A DNA stretch of 34,689 nucleotides from Pseudomonadota bacterium. Lineage in GTDB: Bacteria; Pseudomonadota; Alphaproteobacteria; Rhodospirillales; Magnetospirillaceae. The notes beneath the pieces were generated by a model. It saw only the letters and a list, made by a program, of their open reading frames with translations, did not search any database and was not told the origin of the DNA. The number at the start of each line of letters is the position of its first letter. The stretch's first letter is position 1. Positions 23,091 to 30,080 of this stretch are shown here, piece by piece. The position numbers and the translations under genes were made by a program. Location: assembly GCA_021848545.1 (NCBI GenBank), contig JAJZUL010000033.1, positions 1-34,689 of the forward strand, given 5' to 3'.

Positions 23091-23455
23091 TCGCCCGCCA
23101 TGCGGGATTGGAGGCGAACCGAGCCGAAGTGGCCGAGCTGGGAAGCCTGGCCTCGTCCCAGGCCGGCGCGCTGACCGGACCGTTTCGCGGCCATTTCATG
23201 CACGACATCATCGGTCTGCTGCGGGCCCAGGGCATGACGTGGGCGATCTTCACCGCCACCGTCCGTCTACGCGCCCTGTTGCGGCACGCCGGCGTTCCCC
23301 TGATCGAGCTGGCGCCTGCCGTTTCCGCCCGCAGCGGCGACGAGGCGGCCTGGGGCGGCTATTATCGCCACGATCCCCGGGTGATGCTGGTGGGCAACCA
23401 CATGCTGGGTCCGACCCTGCGCTCGGCCGAAGACGGGAGCCGGCGCCATGCGTGA
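22868..23455 (+). CDS. Thermostable-hemolysin-family protein (GNAT-like)
   Basis: This 195-residue protein is of the 'thermostable hemolysin' (delta-VPH-like) family. The pattern is 'ASLRFAVDGFFAERYLDEPVERLIARHAG', then 'RAEVAELGSLASSQAGA', then 'MTWAIFTATVRLRALLRHAGVPLIELAPA'. Despite the name, the fold is related to GNAT acyltransferases and acyl-homoserine-lactone synthases, so an acyl-transfer role is more plausible than a toxin. There is no signal peptide. The stop overlaps the start of the ligase gene by 8 nt. It is the first member of a four-gene cassette with ligase, HDO-like and SDR genes. Start: the ATG of 'FAIIPPSHFLRP'. Confidence 0.7.
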   Translation: MFAIIPPSHFLRPTVEDTIRSAFLREHGAQLPALPHWLVADIDRSGAIVCAASLRFAVDGFFAERYLDEPVERLIARHAGLEANRAEVAELGSLASSQAGALTGPFRGHFMHDIIGLLRAQGMTWAIFTATVRLRALLRHAGVPLIELAPAVSARSGDEAAWGGYYRHDPRVMLVGNHMLGPTLRSAEDGSRRHA

Positions 23456-24836
23456 CGTTCTCGCCACTCTTTCCGTCCATGCCGAAACCGGGCCGACCCG
23501 GCCCGCCGTCAGCGATGACGCCGGCACCATGACCTATGGCGCCTTGGTCGATGCGATCCGCCGCACCGCCGCCTGGGCGCGGGATCTGCCGCCGGTGGTG
23601 GGACTGATGGCGCCCAAGGACCGGCGCGGCGTGATCTGGTCCCTGGCCCTGGCCTGGGCCGGACGCACAATCGTTCCCCTGCCGGATTTCTTCTCGCCGG
23701 CGCAACGGGCCCATATGGTCGCCGACGCCGGAATCGGCGGAGTGGTCGCCGCGCCGGACATGGCGGCGGCGGGCGGCATGAACGCGCCCCTTCACCACCC
23801 CGTCGCCGGTTCCCCGTCGATGGACGAGCCGGCCGGCGAAAACCGCTGGATCATCTATACCTCGGGAACCTCCGGACGGCCCAAGGGGGTGATCCTGGAT
23901 GCCGGCCAGATCGACGCCAGCGTGCAGGCCCTGGCGGCGGCGACCGACGCCCGCCCCGACGACCGGATGCTGTCGGTTCTGCCGCCGTCCCTTCTGCTGG
24001 ATCTGGTGGCGGGCCTGGCCCTGCCTTTGGCGACGGGGGCCTCGCTCACCTTATGCCCCGATCCGCGCTGGCTGGCCGCCGTGGCCACCGCCACCGCGCC
24101 CACCGCCACGGTGCTGGTGCCCGAAATGCTGGCCGCCTGGGTCGAGGGTCTGGAACGGACCGGCCAACGGGCGCCGGACAGCCTGCGGTTCGTCGCCGTC
24201 GGCGGGGCGCCGGTGGCCCCGGAGCTGGCGGACCGGGCCTGGAACCTGGGCCTGCCGGTCCATGAAGGATACGGCCTGTCGGAATGTTGTTCGGTGGTCG
24301 CCGTCAATCGCCCCGGCCGGCGAACCTCGGGCACCGTCGGCCACCCCCTGCCGGGCGTGGCGGTAACCGTCGAGAACGGCGAAATCCTGGTCGCCGGCCC
24401 GACGGTGATGAGCGGCTATCTGGGCGGCGCCCGGTCCACGGGCCGGCACCGGACCGGCGATGCCGGCTATTTCGATGCCGAGGGACGCCTGGTGGTCACG
24501 GGACGCATCGACGACATCATCGTCACCGCGTCGGGGCGCAACCTTCACCCCGAATGGATCGAAGCAATGATCCTGGCCGACCGGCGAATCGCGCGCTGCG
24601 CGGTGGTGACCGGCGACGGCCATCCCCGCGCCCTGCTGATTCCCGCCGATGGCGCCGACGATCTCGGCGATCCCGACCGGCTGATCGCCGCTCTCACCGC
24701 CGAGGCCCCCCCGTACGCGCGCCCCCGGAACAATTTGACCATGACCGGCGAAACCCTCGTCCGCCACGGCCTGATCACCCCCACCGGCCGTCTGCGCCGA
24801 CAGGCCATCGCCACCCACCTGAAGGAATTTCGATGA
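23448..24836 (+). CDS. AMP-dependent acid ligase (ANL superfamily)
   Basis: This 462-residue adenylate-forming enzyme has the core motifs: A3 'YTSGTSGRPKGV' (about 137-148), A5 'GYGLSE' and A7 'RTGDAGY'. The A8 hinge is 'GRIDDIIVTASGRNLHPE'. It is short, with a reduced N-terminal domain. At the A10 position, where a catalytic Lys is normal, it reads 'TPTGRLRRQAI' with Arg. It probably activates a fatty or aryl acid to an acyl-adenylate, for CoA or for direct transfer to a partner protein. It overlaps the hemolysin-like gene (8 nt) and the next gene (ATGA), so the cassette is translationally coupled. The substrate cannot be predicted. Confidence 0.83.
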   Translation: MRDVLATLSVHAETGPTRPAVSDDAGTMTYGALVDAIRRTAAWARDLPPVVGLMAPKDRRGVIWSLALAWAGRTIVPLPDFFSPAQRAHMVADAGIGGVVAAPDMAAAGGMNAPLHHPVAGSPSMDEPAGENRWIIYTSGTSGRPKGVILDAGQIDASVQALAAATDARPDDRMLSVLPPSLLLDLVAGLALPLATGASLTLCPDPRWLAAVATATAPTATVLVPEMLAAWVEGLERTGQRAPDSLRFVAVGGAPVAPELADRAWNLGLPVHEGYGLSECCSVVAVNRPGRRTSGTVGHPLPGVAVTVENGEILVAGPTVMSGYLGGARSTGRHRTGDAGYFDAEGRLVVTGRIDDIIVTASGRNLHPEWIEAMILADRRIARCAVVTGDGHPRALLIPADGADDLGDPDRLIAALTAEAPPYARPRNNLTMTGETLVRHGLITPTGRLRRQAIATHLKEFR

Positions 24837-25519
24837 ATACCGCCTCCTTCCACCAACAGCTCGTCAACGGGACCGCCGCCGAGAACGCGGCGTTCCGGGC
24901 CATCCCGGTGGTGACCGAAACCCTGGCCAACGGCGCCGAGCGGTCGCTGTATCTCGCCTTTCTGACCAGCGCCTACCACCACGTCCGCCATACCTGCCCG
25001 CTTCTGGGAACCGCTCTGTCCCATTGCGGCCGGGGCGACGGCGCCCTGCGCGCCGGTCTCATCGCCTATATCGACGAGGAACAGGGCCATGAGGACTGGA
25101 TTCTCGACGACATCGCCGCCCTGGGCGGCGACGTCCGCCAGGTGATCGAGGAACAGCCGCCCTTCGCCGTACGGATGATGGTGGCCTATGCCTATTACGC
25201 CATCGAACGGATCAGCCCCTATGCCCTGCTGGGCATGGTGCATGTGCTGGAAGGCCTGTCGGCGGCCCTGGCCACCGCCGCCGCCGGCCGCATCAGCGCC
25301 GCGCTGGGCGTGAACGCCGAGGCGGCCGGCTTCCGTTACCTGAGCTCCCACGGCGCGCTCGACCAGGATCATGTCCGGCTGTTCGCCGATCTGCTGGTCG
25401 CCATCGACACCCCGCTGCGGCGGTCTATGGTGATTCAGGCCGCCCGCGACTTCTACCGGCTTTATGGCGACGTGCTCCGCGATCTGGGCCGTAACCGCGA
25501 GCCGTACCATGCGGTTTGA
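24833..25519 (+). CDS. Haem-oxygenase-like (TenA/HDO fold) iron-containing redox protein
   Basis: This 228-residue all-helical protein has acidic and His residues placed as metal ligands of haem-oxygenase-like diiron oxygenases: 'IDEEQGHEDWI' (Glu82/Glu83, His86), Glu140 in 'HVLEGL', and 'SHGALDQDHVRLF' (His173, Asp177, His180). Proteins of this superfamily carry out oxidative C-C or C-N cleavage or N-oxygenation of acids and amines. Some are misannotated as TenA regulators. The partner ligase suggests an activated carboxylic acid or lipid as substrate. It overlaps the ligase by ATGA and the SDR by 11 nt. The reaction is unknown. Confidence 0.72.
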   Translation: MNTASFHQQLVNGTAAENAAFRAIPVVTETLANGAERSLYLAFLTSAYHHVRHTCPLLGTALSHCGRGDGALRAGLIAYIDEEQGHEDWILDDIAALGGDVRQVIEEQPPFAVRMMVAYAYYAIERISPYALLGMVHVLEGLSAALATAAAGRISAALGVNAEAAGFRYLSSHGALDQDHVRLFADLLVAIDTPLRRSMVIQAARDFYRLYGDVLRDLGRNREPYHAV

Positions 25520-26336
25520 CGGCAAAGTCGCCCTGATCACCGGCGCGGGATCGGGCATCGGCCGGGCGCTGGCCGTGGAGATGAGCCGGCGCGGCGCCGC
25601 CCTGATCCTGGTCGGCCGCCGCCCCGAACCGCTTCGTGACAGTCTGGCCGTGCTGCCGGCCTGCGCCCCGCGTTCGATCATGATCACCGCCGACGTGACC
25701 GTAGCCGAGGATCGCCGGGCGCTGATCGCCCGAATGGCCGAGGCGGGATACGACCGGCTGGACCTGCTGATCAACAATGCCGGCCTGATCGAAACCGGCC
25801 CGGTGGAGGGAAGCGACGCCGACGACAGACGGCGGATGGTCGAAACCAATTTGCTGGCGCCGATGGAGCTTACCCTGGCCCTGTTGCCGCTGTTGAAGGC
25901 GGCGGCGCCGTCGCGGGTGGTCAATGTCGGTTCCGTCCTGGGCGATATCGCCATGCCCTATTTCGCCGCCTATTCAGCCACCAAATTCGGTCTGCGCGGC
26001 TGGTCGGACGCCTTGCGCCGGGAACTGGCGGCGACCGGGGTGGGGGTGACCTATGCCGCGCCGCGGGCGACGCGAACCGCCGCCGCCCAATCCTTCACCG
26101 CTCTGGCCGAGGCCTTCCGCATGCGAATGGACGCGCCGGAGCGGGTGGCGACGCGAATCGCCGACGCCGTCGTCGCCGACAGCGATATCGTCTATCCTCC
26201 GGGCGCCGAACGGCTGTTCATTCTGGTCCAGCGCCTGTTTCCCGGCCTCGTCGACCGGTCCCTCGTCTCCCAGACGGCACGGGCCGCGATTCTATGGGAC
26301 GCCGAGGCCGGTTTCCTCCATCGCGAGAGCGGGTGA
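25509..26336 (+). CDS. Short-chain dehydrogenase/reductase of the four-gene cassette
   Basis: This 275-residue classical SDR has an NAD(P) motif 'TGAGSGIG' (11-18), an Arg-rich 'GRRPEPLRD' after the second strand that favours NADPH, 'NNAG' (89-92), and the catalytic Ser142, Tyr155 and Lys159 ('YSATK'). The C-terminal 'ERLFILVQRLFPGLVDRSL' resembles SDRs acting on lipids or membrane-near substrates. It is the last gene of the cassette and presumably reduces or oxidises the product of the ligase/HDO pair. Start: the ATG of 'RFDGKVALITG', inside the end of the HDO-like gene. Confidence 0.85.
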   Translation: MRFDGKVALITGAGSGIGRALAVEMSRRGAALILVGRRPEPLRDSLAVLPACAPRSIMITADVTVAEDRRALIARMAEAGYDRLDLLINNAGLIETGPVEGSDADDRRRMVETNLLAPMELTLALLPLLKAAAPSRVVNVGSVLGDIAMPYFAAYSATKFGLRGWSDALRRELAATGVGVTYAAPRATRTAAAQSFTALAEAFRMRMDAPERVATRIADAVVADSDIVYPPGAERLFILVQRLFPGLVDRSLVSQTARAAILWDAEAGFLHRESG

Positions 26337-26385
26337 TCGCGACGACTGTCTTCAACCACCCGCGAACAAAAAGGGAGAATCCTTC

Positions 26386-26721
26386 ATGAGTATGTCGATT
26401 TCAGGGAGCGGCGGCGCCGCCGGACCGATGGCCATGTCGGGGGCCAGCATGCGCATGTCCCCCCAGCAAAAGATGACCAATCTTTATCAGAAGATCGATA
26501 CCGCCGGCACCGGCTCGATCACCCAAAGCCAGTTGACCCAGGCGTTCGCCACCATGAACCCGCCGCCGGCCTTCGCCAAGGCCGGCGCCAATGCGGTCTA
26601 TCAGCAGCTCGATCCCAACAATACCGGATCGGTGTCGCAGGCCGATTTCGTCAGCGGCATGAAAAGCATGATGGTGTCGCTGCGGTCGGCGACCGGCGCG
26701 GTCAATTCCCTGAAAGGGTGA
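26386..26721 (+). CDS. Degenerate EF-hand protein
   Basis: This 111-residue protein has a Met/Ser/Gly-rich N-terminus and two EF-hand-like loops: 'DTAGTGSITQSQ' and 'DPNNTGSVSQAD'. Each keeps the first Asp and the central Gly but has lost several calcium ligands, including the Glu at position 12. Calcium binding is therefore doubtful and the domain may be structural. It has a strong ribosome-binding site (AAGGGAG). There is no obvious signal peptide. It lies 49 nt after the SDR and may be the tail of that operon or an independent unit. It is convergent with apbE. Confidence 0.7.
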   Translation: MSMSISGSGGAAGPMAMSGASMRMSPQQKMTNLYQKIDTAGTGSITQSQLTQAFATMNPPPAFAKAGANAVYQQLDPNNTGSVSQADFVSGMKSMMVSLRSATGAVNSLKG

Positions 26722-26750
26722 TCGCCCGTCCGTGAAAGGATGATCACCCG
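26711..26750. terminator. Convergent-gene hairpin with short tandem duplication
   Basis: Between the converging EF-hand and apbE stops, GGGTGATC (26716-26723) pairs with GATCACCC (26742-26749). The two arms also form a direct repeat (26711-26728 and 26733-26750; TGAAAGGGTGATCGCCCG against TGAAAGGATGATCACCCG), so the hairpin seems to have arisen by a 22-bp tandem duplication. No T-run follows, so it is at best a weak terminator. Confidence 0.4.
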
Positions 26751-27670
26751 GCGGGCGGCGACAGGATCCCCCCCTGTCGCCCCCGCTCATCCATCCACAG
26801 ATGATCCAGGCCGATCCGGTCCAGCCAGGCGGAGCCCTCCCGCCCTTTCAGCATCGCCATCGAGGCGACGCTGCCGGCCACCAGACAGCTTTCCGCCGCC
26901 ACCGTGACCGCGGCCAATCCCTCGACCGGCCAGCCGGTGAGGGGGTCGAGAAGATGGCAATAGCGCCGGCCGTCGAGAACGAAGAAACGCTCGTAATCGC
27001 CGCTGCTGGCCAGACCGCCCTCGACCAGGGAGACGACGGCCATCACCGCCTCGGGATCGCGCGGATGGCGGATGCCGATCTCCCAGGCGCCGCCGCCGGG
27101 ACGCGGACCGACCACCCGGATGTCGCCGCCCAGTTCCACCAGCCCCCGATCCACACCCCATGCGACGCACGTCTCGGCGGCGCGATCGGCGGCGTATTCC
27201 TTGACGATCCCGCCCAGATCGATCTCCATGCCGGCGATGGTGAACGTCAGGACCGGCGGCGCCCACTCCAGCTTGTCCATGCCGATCCGGGGCAGCAGGG
27301 CGGCGATGGCGTCGGAATCCGGCAGGCGTGCCACGGCGAAGTCCCAGACCCGTCGCAAGAGCCCCGAGGAGATATCGAAGCGGCCCTGGCTTTTGCGATA
27401 GCAGGCGAACGCGTAATCGAGCAGGCCGGCGGTTTCCTCGTCCACCGCCACCGCTCCGCCCCGGGCCGCCACCCGATTGATCGTGGACAGCCAGCTATCG
27501 GCCCGATAGCGGGAATAGCGCGTCTCCAGCCGCCCCACCTCTTCGAACGCCGCCTGCGCCGCCCGCGCCACCGCCCCGGACTCGCCATACAGATAGAGCC
27601 GGCAGTCGGTGCCCATGGCGGAAAAGGAAAAAGCGTGAGGAGCGCCGCGGGTCCCCCGATCACCGGACAC
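26744..27670 (-). CDS. apbE: FAD:protein FMN transferase (ApbE family)
   Basis: This 308-residue ApbE-family protein attaches FMN covalently to Thr/Ser of partner flavoproteins. Family motifs include 'FSAMGTDC' near the N-terminus, 'DLGGIVKEYAADRAAE', 'LVELGGDIRVVG', 'SSGDYERFFVLDGRRYCHLLDPLTGWPV' and the C-terminal 'VTVAAESCLVAGSVASMAMLKG'. In the last motif the usual metal-binding Asp and Thr (A-D-A-L-A-T) read Gly and Ser (A-G-S-V-A-S); other proteobacterial members also vary here. It starts at GTG, overlapping the upstream gene by 11 nt. There is no signal peptide, so a cytosolic enzyme is likely. No target flavoprotein is in the window. Confidence 0.82.
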   Translation of the reverse strand: MSGDRGTRGAPHAFSFSAMGTDCRLYLYGESGAVARAAQAAFEEVGRLETRYSRYRADSWLSTINRVAARGGAVAVDEETAGLLDYAFACYRKSQGRFDISSGLLRRVWDFAVARLPDSDAIAALLPRIGMDKLEWAPPVLTFTIAGMEIDLGGIVKEYAADRAAETCVAWGVDRGLVELGGDIRVVGPRPGGGAWEIGIRHPRDPEAVMAVVSLVEGGLASSGDYERFFVLDGRRYCHLLDPLTGWPVEGLAAVTVAAESCLVAGSVASMAMLKGREGSAWLDRIGLDHLWMDERGRQGGILSPPAG

Positions 27671-28154
27671 CGTCGCCCCCTTCCGTCATGAAGACGGGCC
27701 GGGGGCGCCGCGTCCACGTCGCCGGTCCTTTACCGGCGAAGTGGGATTTCTCGGCGGCGTAGTAGGCGCGGTAGGCGGCCACCGCGTCCGCATCGCGATA
27801 GGCGTCGGGCATGGCCTGTGGAGGGTCGCGCCATCCCAGGTCGGGAATGGCCGGCGATTCGGGCAAGGCCGCGATGACGGTGGCCGAGGCGTGGACGCGG
27901 TCGCGGCGATAGGTGTACTCGGCCCCCAATTCCGTTCCCAAACGCCGCACCCACCGCCAATGGGACAGGCTGTCGCCGGTCCAGAGGACGCAGGGGTGCC
28001 GCGCATGGGTGGGTTTGTAGGGCGCGGCGATACCGTGGCGGAACAAGACCGCGCAAAGGATCTGGGCGGTTTCAAGGACCATCTTGACCACATGCTGATC
28101 GCTATGAAGCCGGGCCGCCGTGCCCGGATCGCGGTCAAGAAAGAAGATGTTCAC
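27660..28154 (-). CDS. Conserved phage-type protein of unknown function
   Basis: This 164-residue protein starts at GTG with 'NIFFLDRDPGTAARLHSDQHVVKMVLETAQIL'. It continues 'YKPTHARHPCVLW', 'EYTYRRDRVHASA' and 'PPQAMPDAYRDADAVAAYRAYYAAEKSHFA'. This pattern is familiar from a small uncharacterised family found in many phages and some bacterial chromosomes. The conserved His/Lys and Tyr-rich motifs suggest an enzyme, but the activity is unknown to me. It overlaps apbE by 11 nt. The 190 bases upstream hold no other gene, and the tRNA-bounded relic begins beyond them. It may be part of the same transferred material. Confidence 0.65.
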   Translation of the reverse strand: MNIFFLDRDPGTAARLHSDQHVVKMVLETAQILCAVLFRHGIAAPYKPTHARHPCVLWTGDSLSHWRWVRRLGTELGAEYTYRRDRVHASATVIAALPESPAIPDLGWRDPPQAMPDAYRDADAVAAYRAYYAAEKSHFAGKGPATWTRRPRPVFMTEGGDGVR

Positions 28155-28343
28155 GGATACGCCCCGGAAATGCAGCCGGCCCGCCCCGGATTGGCGATGA
28201 CAGAATACCCCGATGCCGACGCCGCCGGAAGGCCGACCGGAACGAAATCGCGTCCCGGGTTCACACCCGGCGGCCCTGGCGGCGGCGAAGAGACGCCCCG
28301 CCATCCGTATCGGCGCCCGATTTCTCATTTTCATTGAAGATCG

Positions 28344-28613
28344 GTGGTGCCGGCGAGAAAATCCGAACTCCCGACCCGCGCAGTGAAAATGCGACTCCTG
28401 GCGGCCTGCGCTGGTCGGACGTGGATCAAAATCTATTACGGCTGGCGCCCCAATCTGGCCGATGAGGGCGATAACCACCTGATCGAACTGGCCATCGCCG
28501 GAGCCGCACGGGCGATCGTCACCCACAATGTCCGCGATGTGGGCGGCGGCGAACTGCGCTGGAGCGATCTTCCGATTCTGACCCCTTCGCAATGCCTGGA
28601 GCAGATAAAATGA
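28344..28613 (+). pseudogene. C-terminal fragment of a PIN-domain toxin
   Basis: The last 55-60 codons ('KIYYGWRPNLADEGDNHLIELAIAGAARAIVTHNVRDVGGGELRW...ILTPSQCLEQIK') match the C-terminal half of PIN toxins of the COG1569 type, RNases of VapC-like toxin-antitoxin modules. They include the conserved acidic DEGD and the T-H-N-x-R-D motif. The N-terminal half with the first catalytic Asp is missing. In its place the frame runs back into the tRNA fragment at 28345-28393. The protein cannot be an active PIN nuclease. The stop overlaps the antitoxin start (ATGA). Confidence 0.75.
28345..28393 (-). pseudogene. tRNA 3'-half fragment
   Basis: On the minus strand this reads as the anticodon arm, variable region, T-arm, acceptor 3' strand and CCA of a tRNA. 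It matches 28980-29028 of the intact tRNA-Thr gene almost fully, with mismatches mostly in the anticodon loop (TTTTCAC here, TTCGTAA there) plus two in the T-arm. No D-arm or 5' half follows; a PIN-toxin fragment begins instead. Direct repetition of a tRNA 3' end is the classic trace of an integrated element. Confidence 0.7.
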
Positions 28614-28840
28614 GCACCCTGACCATCCGCCTTCCCGACGACACCGCCCAGCGCCTGAAGCAGCTGGCGGCGTCCCGCGGCGTCAGCCTCAACAAGCTGA
28701 TGGAGGAACTGGGCACCACCGCCCTGGCCGCTCACGATGCCGAGACCCGCTTCCGCGCGGCCGCGGCCGGAGCCGATCGGCAAAAGGCGCTCGATATCCT
28801 GACGCGCCTGGATGAGAGCGACGACCGCACGCCCCATTGA
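28610..28840 (+). CDS. Ribbon-helix-helix antitoxin of a PIN toxin module
   Basis: This 76-residue protein begins 'STLTIRLPDDTAQRLKQLAASRGVSLNKLMEELGTTALA', a ribbon-helix-helix DNA-binding domain (about residues 2-42). A C-terminal tail that would wrap the toxin follows. It is complete and has the toxin-then-antitoxin order typical of COG1569 modules. Its toxin partner is truncated, so it may survive as an orphan antitoxin or autorepressor, or simply be decaying. Start: the ATG overlapping the toxin stop. Confidence 0.78.
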   Translation: MSTLTIRLPDDTAQRLKQLAASRGVSLNKLMEELGTTALAAHDAETRFRAAAAGADRQKALDILTRLDESDDRTPH

Positions 28841-28979
28841 CAGCGACCTGGGCGCCGCACAGCCATGGCATTCTCTTGGCACTACGCCATGCCGAAAACG
28901 TGGCTCCACGGGTCAACGTCGGGGTAGCGGCGGGTAACGCCTACACCTTGGTTTTTGGCTGATTTTTCAGGAAATCTGG

Positions 28980-29055
28980 TGGTGCCGGCGAGAAGATTCG
29001 AACTCCCGACCCGCGCATTACGAATGCGCTGCTCTACCAACTGAGCTACGCCGGC
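28980..29055 (-). tRNA. tRNA-Thr (anticodon CGU)
   Basis: The minus strand folds as a full tRNA. Acceptor stem GCCGGCG pairs with CGCCGGC, followed by discriminator A and an encoded CCA. The D-arm reads AGCTCAGTTGGTAGAGC. The anticodon stem GCGCA/TGCGC closes the loop TTCGTAA with anticodon CGT, and the T-loop is TTCGAAT. The 3' half is duplicated at 28345-28393, making it a likely attachment site for a past integrative element. Confidence 0.95.
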
Positions 29056-29104
29056 GCACCACGAACCCCGCCGTCCCGGTTGGTGTCCGGAGCGGGAGGC
29101 GGCG

Positions 29105-29133
29105 AAAATAGCGCTGCCGGCCGGCAAATGCAA
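29105..29133 (-). promoter_or_regulatory. Putative sigma-70 promoter of tRNA-Thr
   Basis: On the minus strand TTGCAT (29128-29133) and TATTTT (29105-29110) are separated by 17 bases, giving a start near 29098 and a leader of about 43 nt before the tRNA. The match to consensus is moderate and the position fits. Confidence 0.45.
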
Positions 29134-29166
29134 CAGCGGCGCAATCCGAACCAACAACAGGTCGGG

Positions 29167-29583
29167 CTACCGGCTTTCCGGCAAACGGACGAAGCGGGCC
29201 CGTGCGCCACGTTCGATGGCGGCGCCCACCAGACGGTCGATATCCAGCCGGTGGCGGATGATTTCCAACAGGCGCATCACTTCCGGGTGGGGTTCGCCAT
29301 CGGCCGCCGCCACGTCGCAGGCCAGGGCGTAAGCGGTTTCGCGCAAGCGCAGCGGCAGGGCCGCCCGGATCACGTCCAGCGTCCGATCCATGCCGTCATC
29401 GGCATCCAGAAGCTCGGCGCAGGCCGCCGTGCTGTTGGTCAGCAGACTGGAATCGTAATCGGCGAAGACCGGCAGAATATTGACGATTTCGCCAATCATC
29501 GCCAACTCGGCATCGGTCATGTTGCCGTCCGCCGCCGATACCATCACCATCACGTAAATCAGCGCCGCCTGATGACTGACCAT
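29167..29583 (-). CDS. TerB-like domain protein
   Basis: This 138-residue helical protein has the TerB/DjlA-N pattern: 'AALIYVMVMVSAADGNMTDAELAMIGEIV' with the acidic DG-x-x-x-x-x-E loop near residues 19-26, and the second repeat 'AYALACDVAAADGEPHPEVMRLLEII'. Such domains bind metal ions and occur in tellurite-resistance and stress proteins and in co-chaperones; the stand-alone form has no defined role. It is a single gene with no operon partner, separated from the tRNA by about 110 nt. No membrane segment is convincing. Confidence 0.75.
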   Translation of the reverse strand: MVSHQAALIYVMVMVSAADGNMTDAELAMIGEIVNILPVFADYDSSLLTNSTAACAELLDADDGMDRTLDVIRAALPLRLRETAYALACDVAAADGEPHPEVMRLLEIIRHRLDIDRLVGAAIERGARARFVRLPESR

Positions 29584-30080
29584 CGCGCTATCCCCGTTCG
29601 TCCTTCCTCATAGGACTTTACGCTTGCGGCGCCTTGCCCCGTCAAGCATAGAATCCCTGAATAAAATGCGGGCGGGGCGGTAATTGCGGCGAATGGGCGC
29701 GAACCGTTTCGGAAAAGGGGAAGGATGCGGGTCGAAGAAGGTCATCTGCCGGACGACACACGGACCCGACACGCCTTCGGGGGCGGGCATACACGTCGGC
29801 GCGCCCGATTCGGAACCCCGGCAGGAAACCGGCGATACCCCGCCTTGGCGCGTGTCCACGCGAAACGGCCCCGGCGGCCGCACATATCCGTGGAAACTTC
29901 ATTGCCCGATTGCATCGGCGGCGCTTGCGCCCATATCCTGGGCCTCGCGGAGGAAACCGGTGCCGGCCCAGCGCGACATCGAAGGGTGTATGACATGGTG
30001 ATGGACGGGGCTCAGACCGGCCTGCCGGCCGAAGCCACGCGCCGCCATCGGCTTTTCCCAGGGAGCGAGGCGTAAGCGCG
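29584..30080. other. Intergenic stretch with one doubtful small reading frame
   Basis: About 500 bp lie between the TerB-like gene and the GGDEF-EAL gene, whose promoters must face outwards from here. A plus-strand frame (29725-30075, ATG after AAGGGGAAGG) could encode up to 116 residues. Its last 60, from a GTG near 29891 ('ETSLPDCIGGACAHILGLAEETGAG...'), look more protein-like than the Arg-rich first half. It ends 5 nt before the GGDEF-EAL start. I recognise no family and do not call it a gene. Nothing else is supported here. Confidence 0.3.

Noticed and set aside
22868..23455. Calling the first cassette gene a secreted haemolytic toxin
   Set aside because: It has no signal peptide or pore-forming pattern, and the family fold and the neighbours point to an acyl-transfer type enzyme.
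28882..29157. Minus-strand 91-codon frame across tRNA-Thr
   Set aside because: It contains the translated tRNA ('GVAQLVEQRIRNARVGSSNLLAG'-like shadow) and is a well-known false protein.
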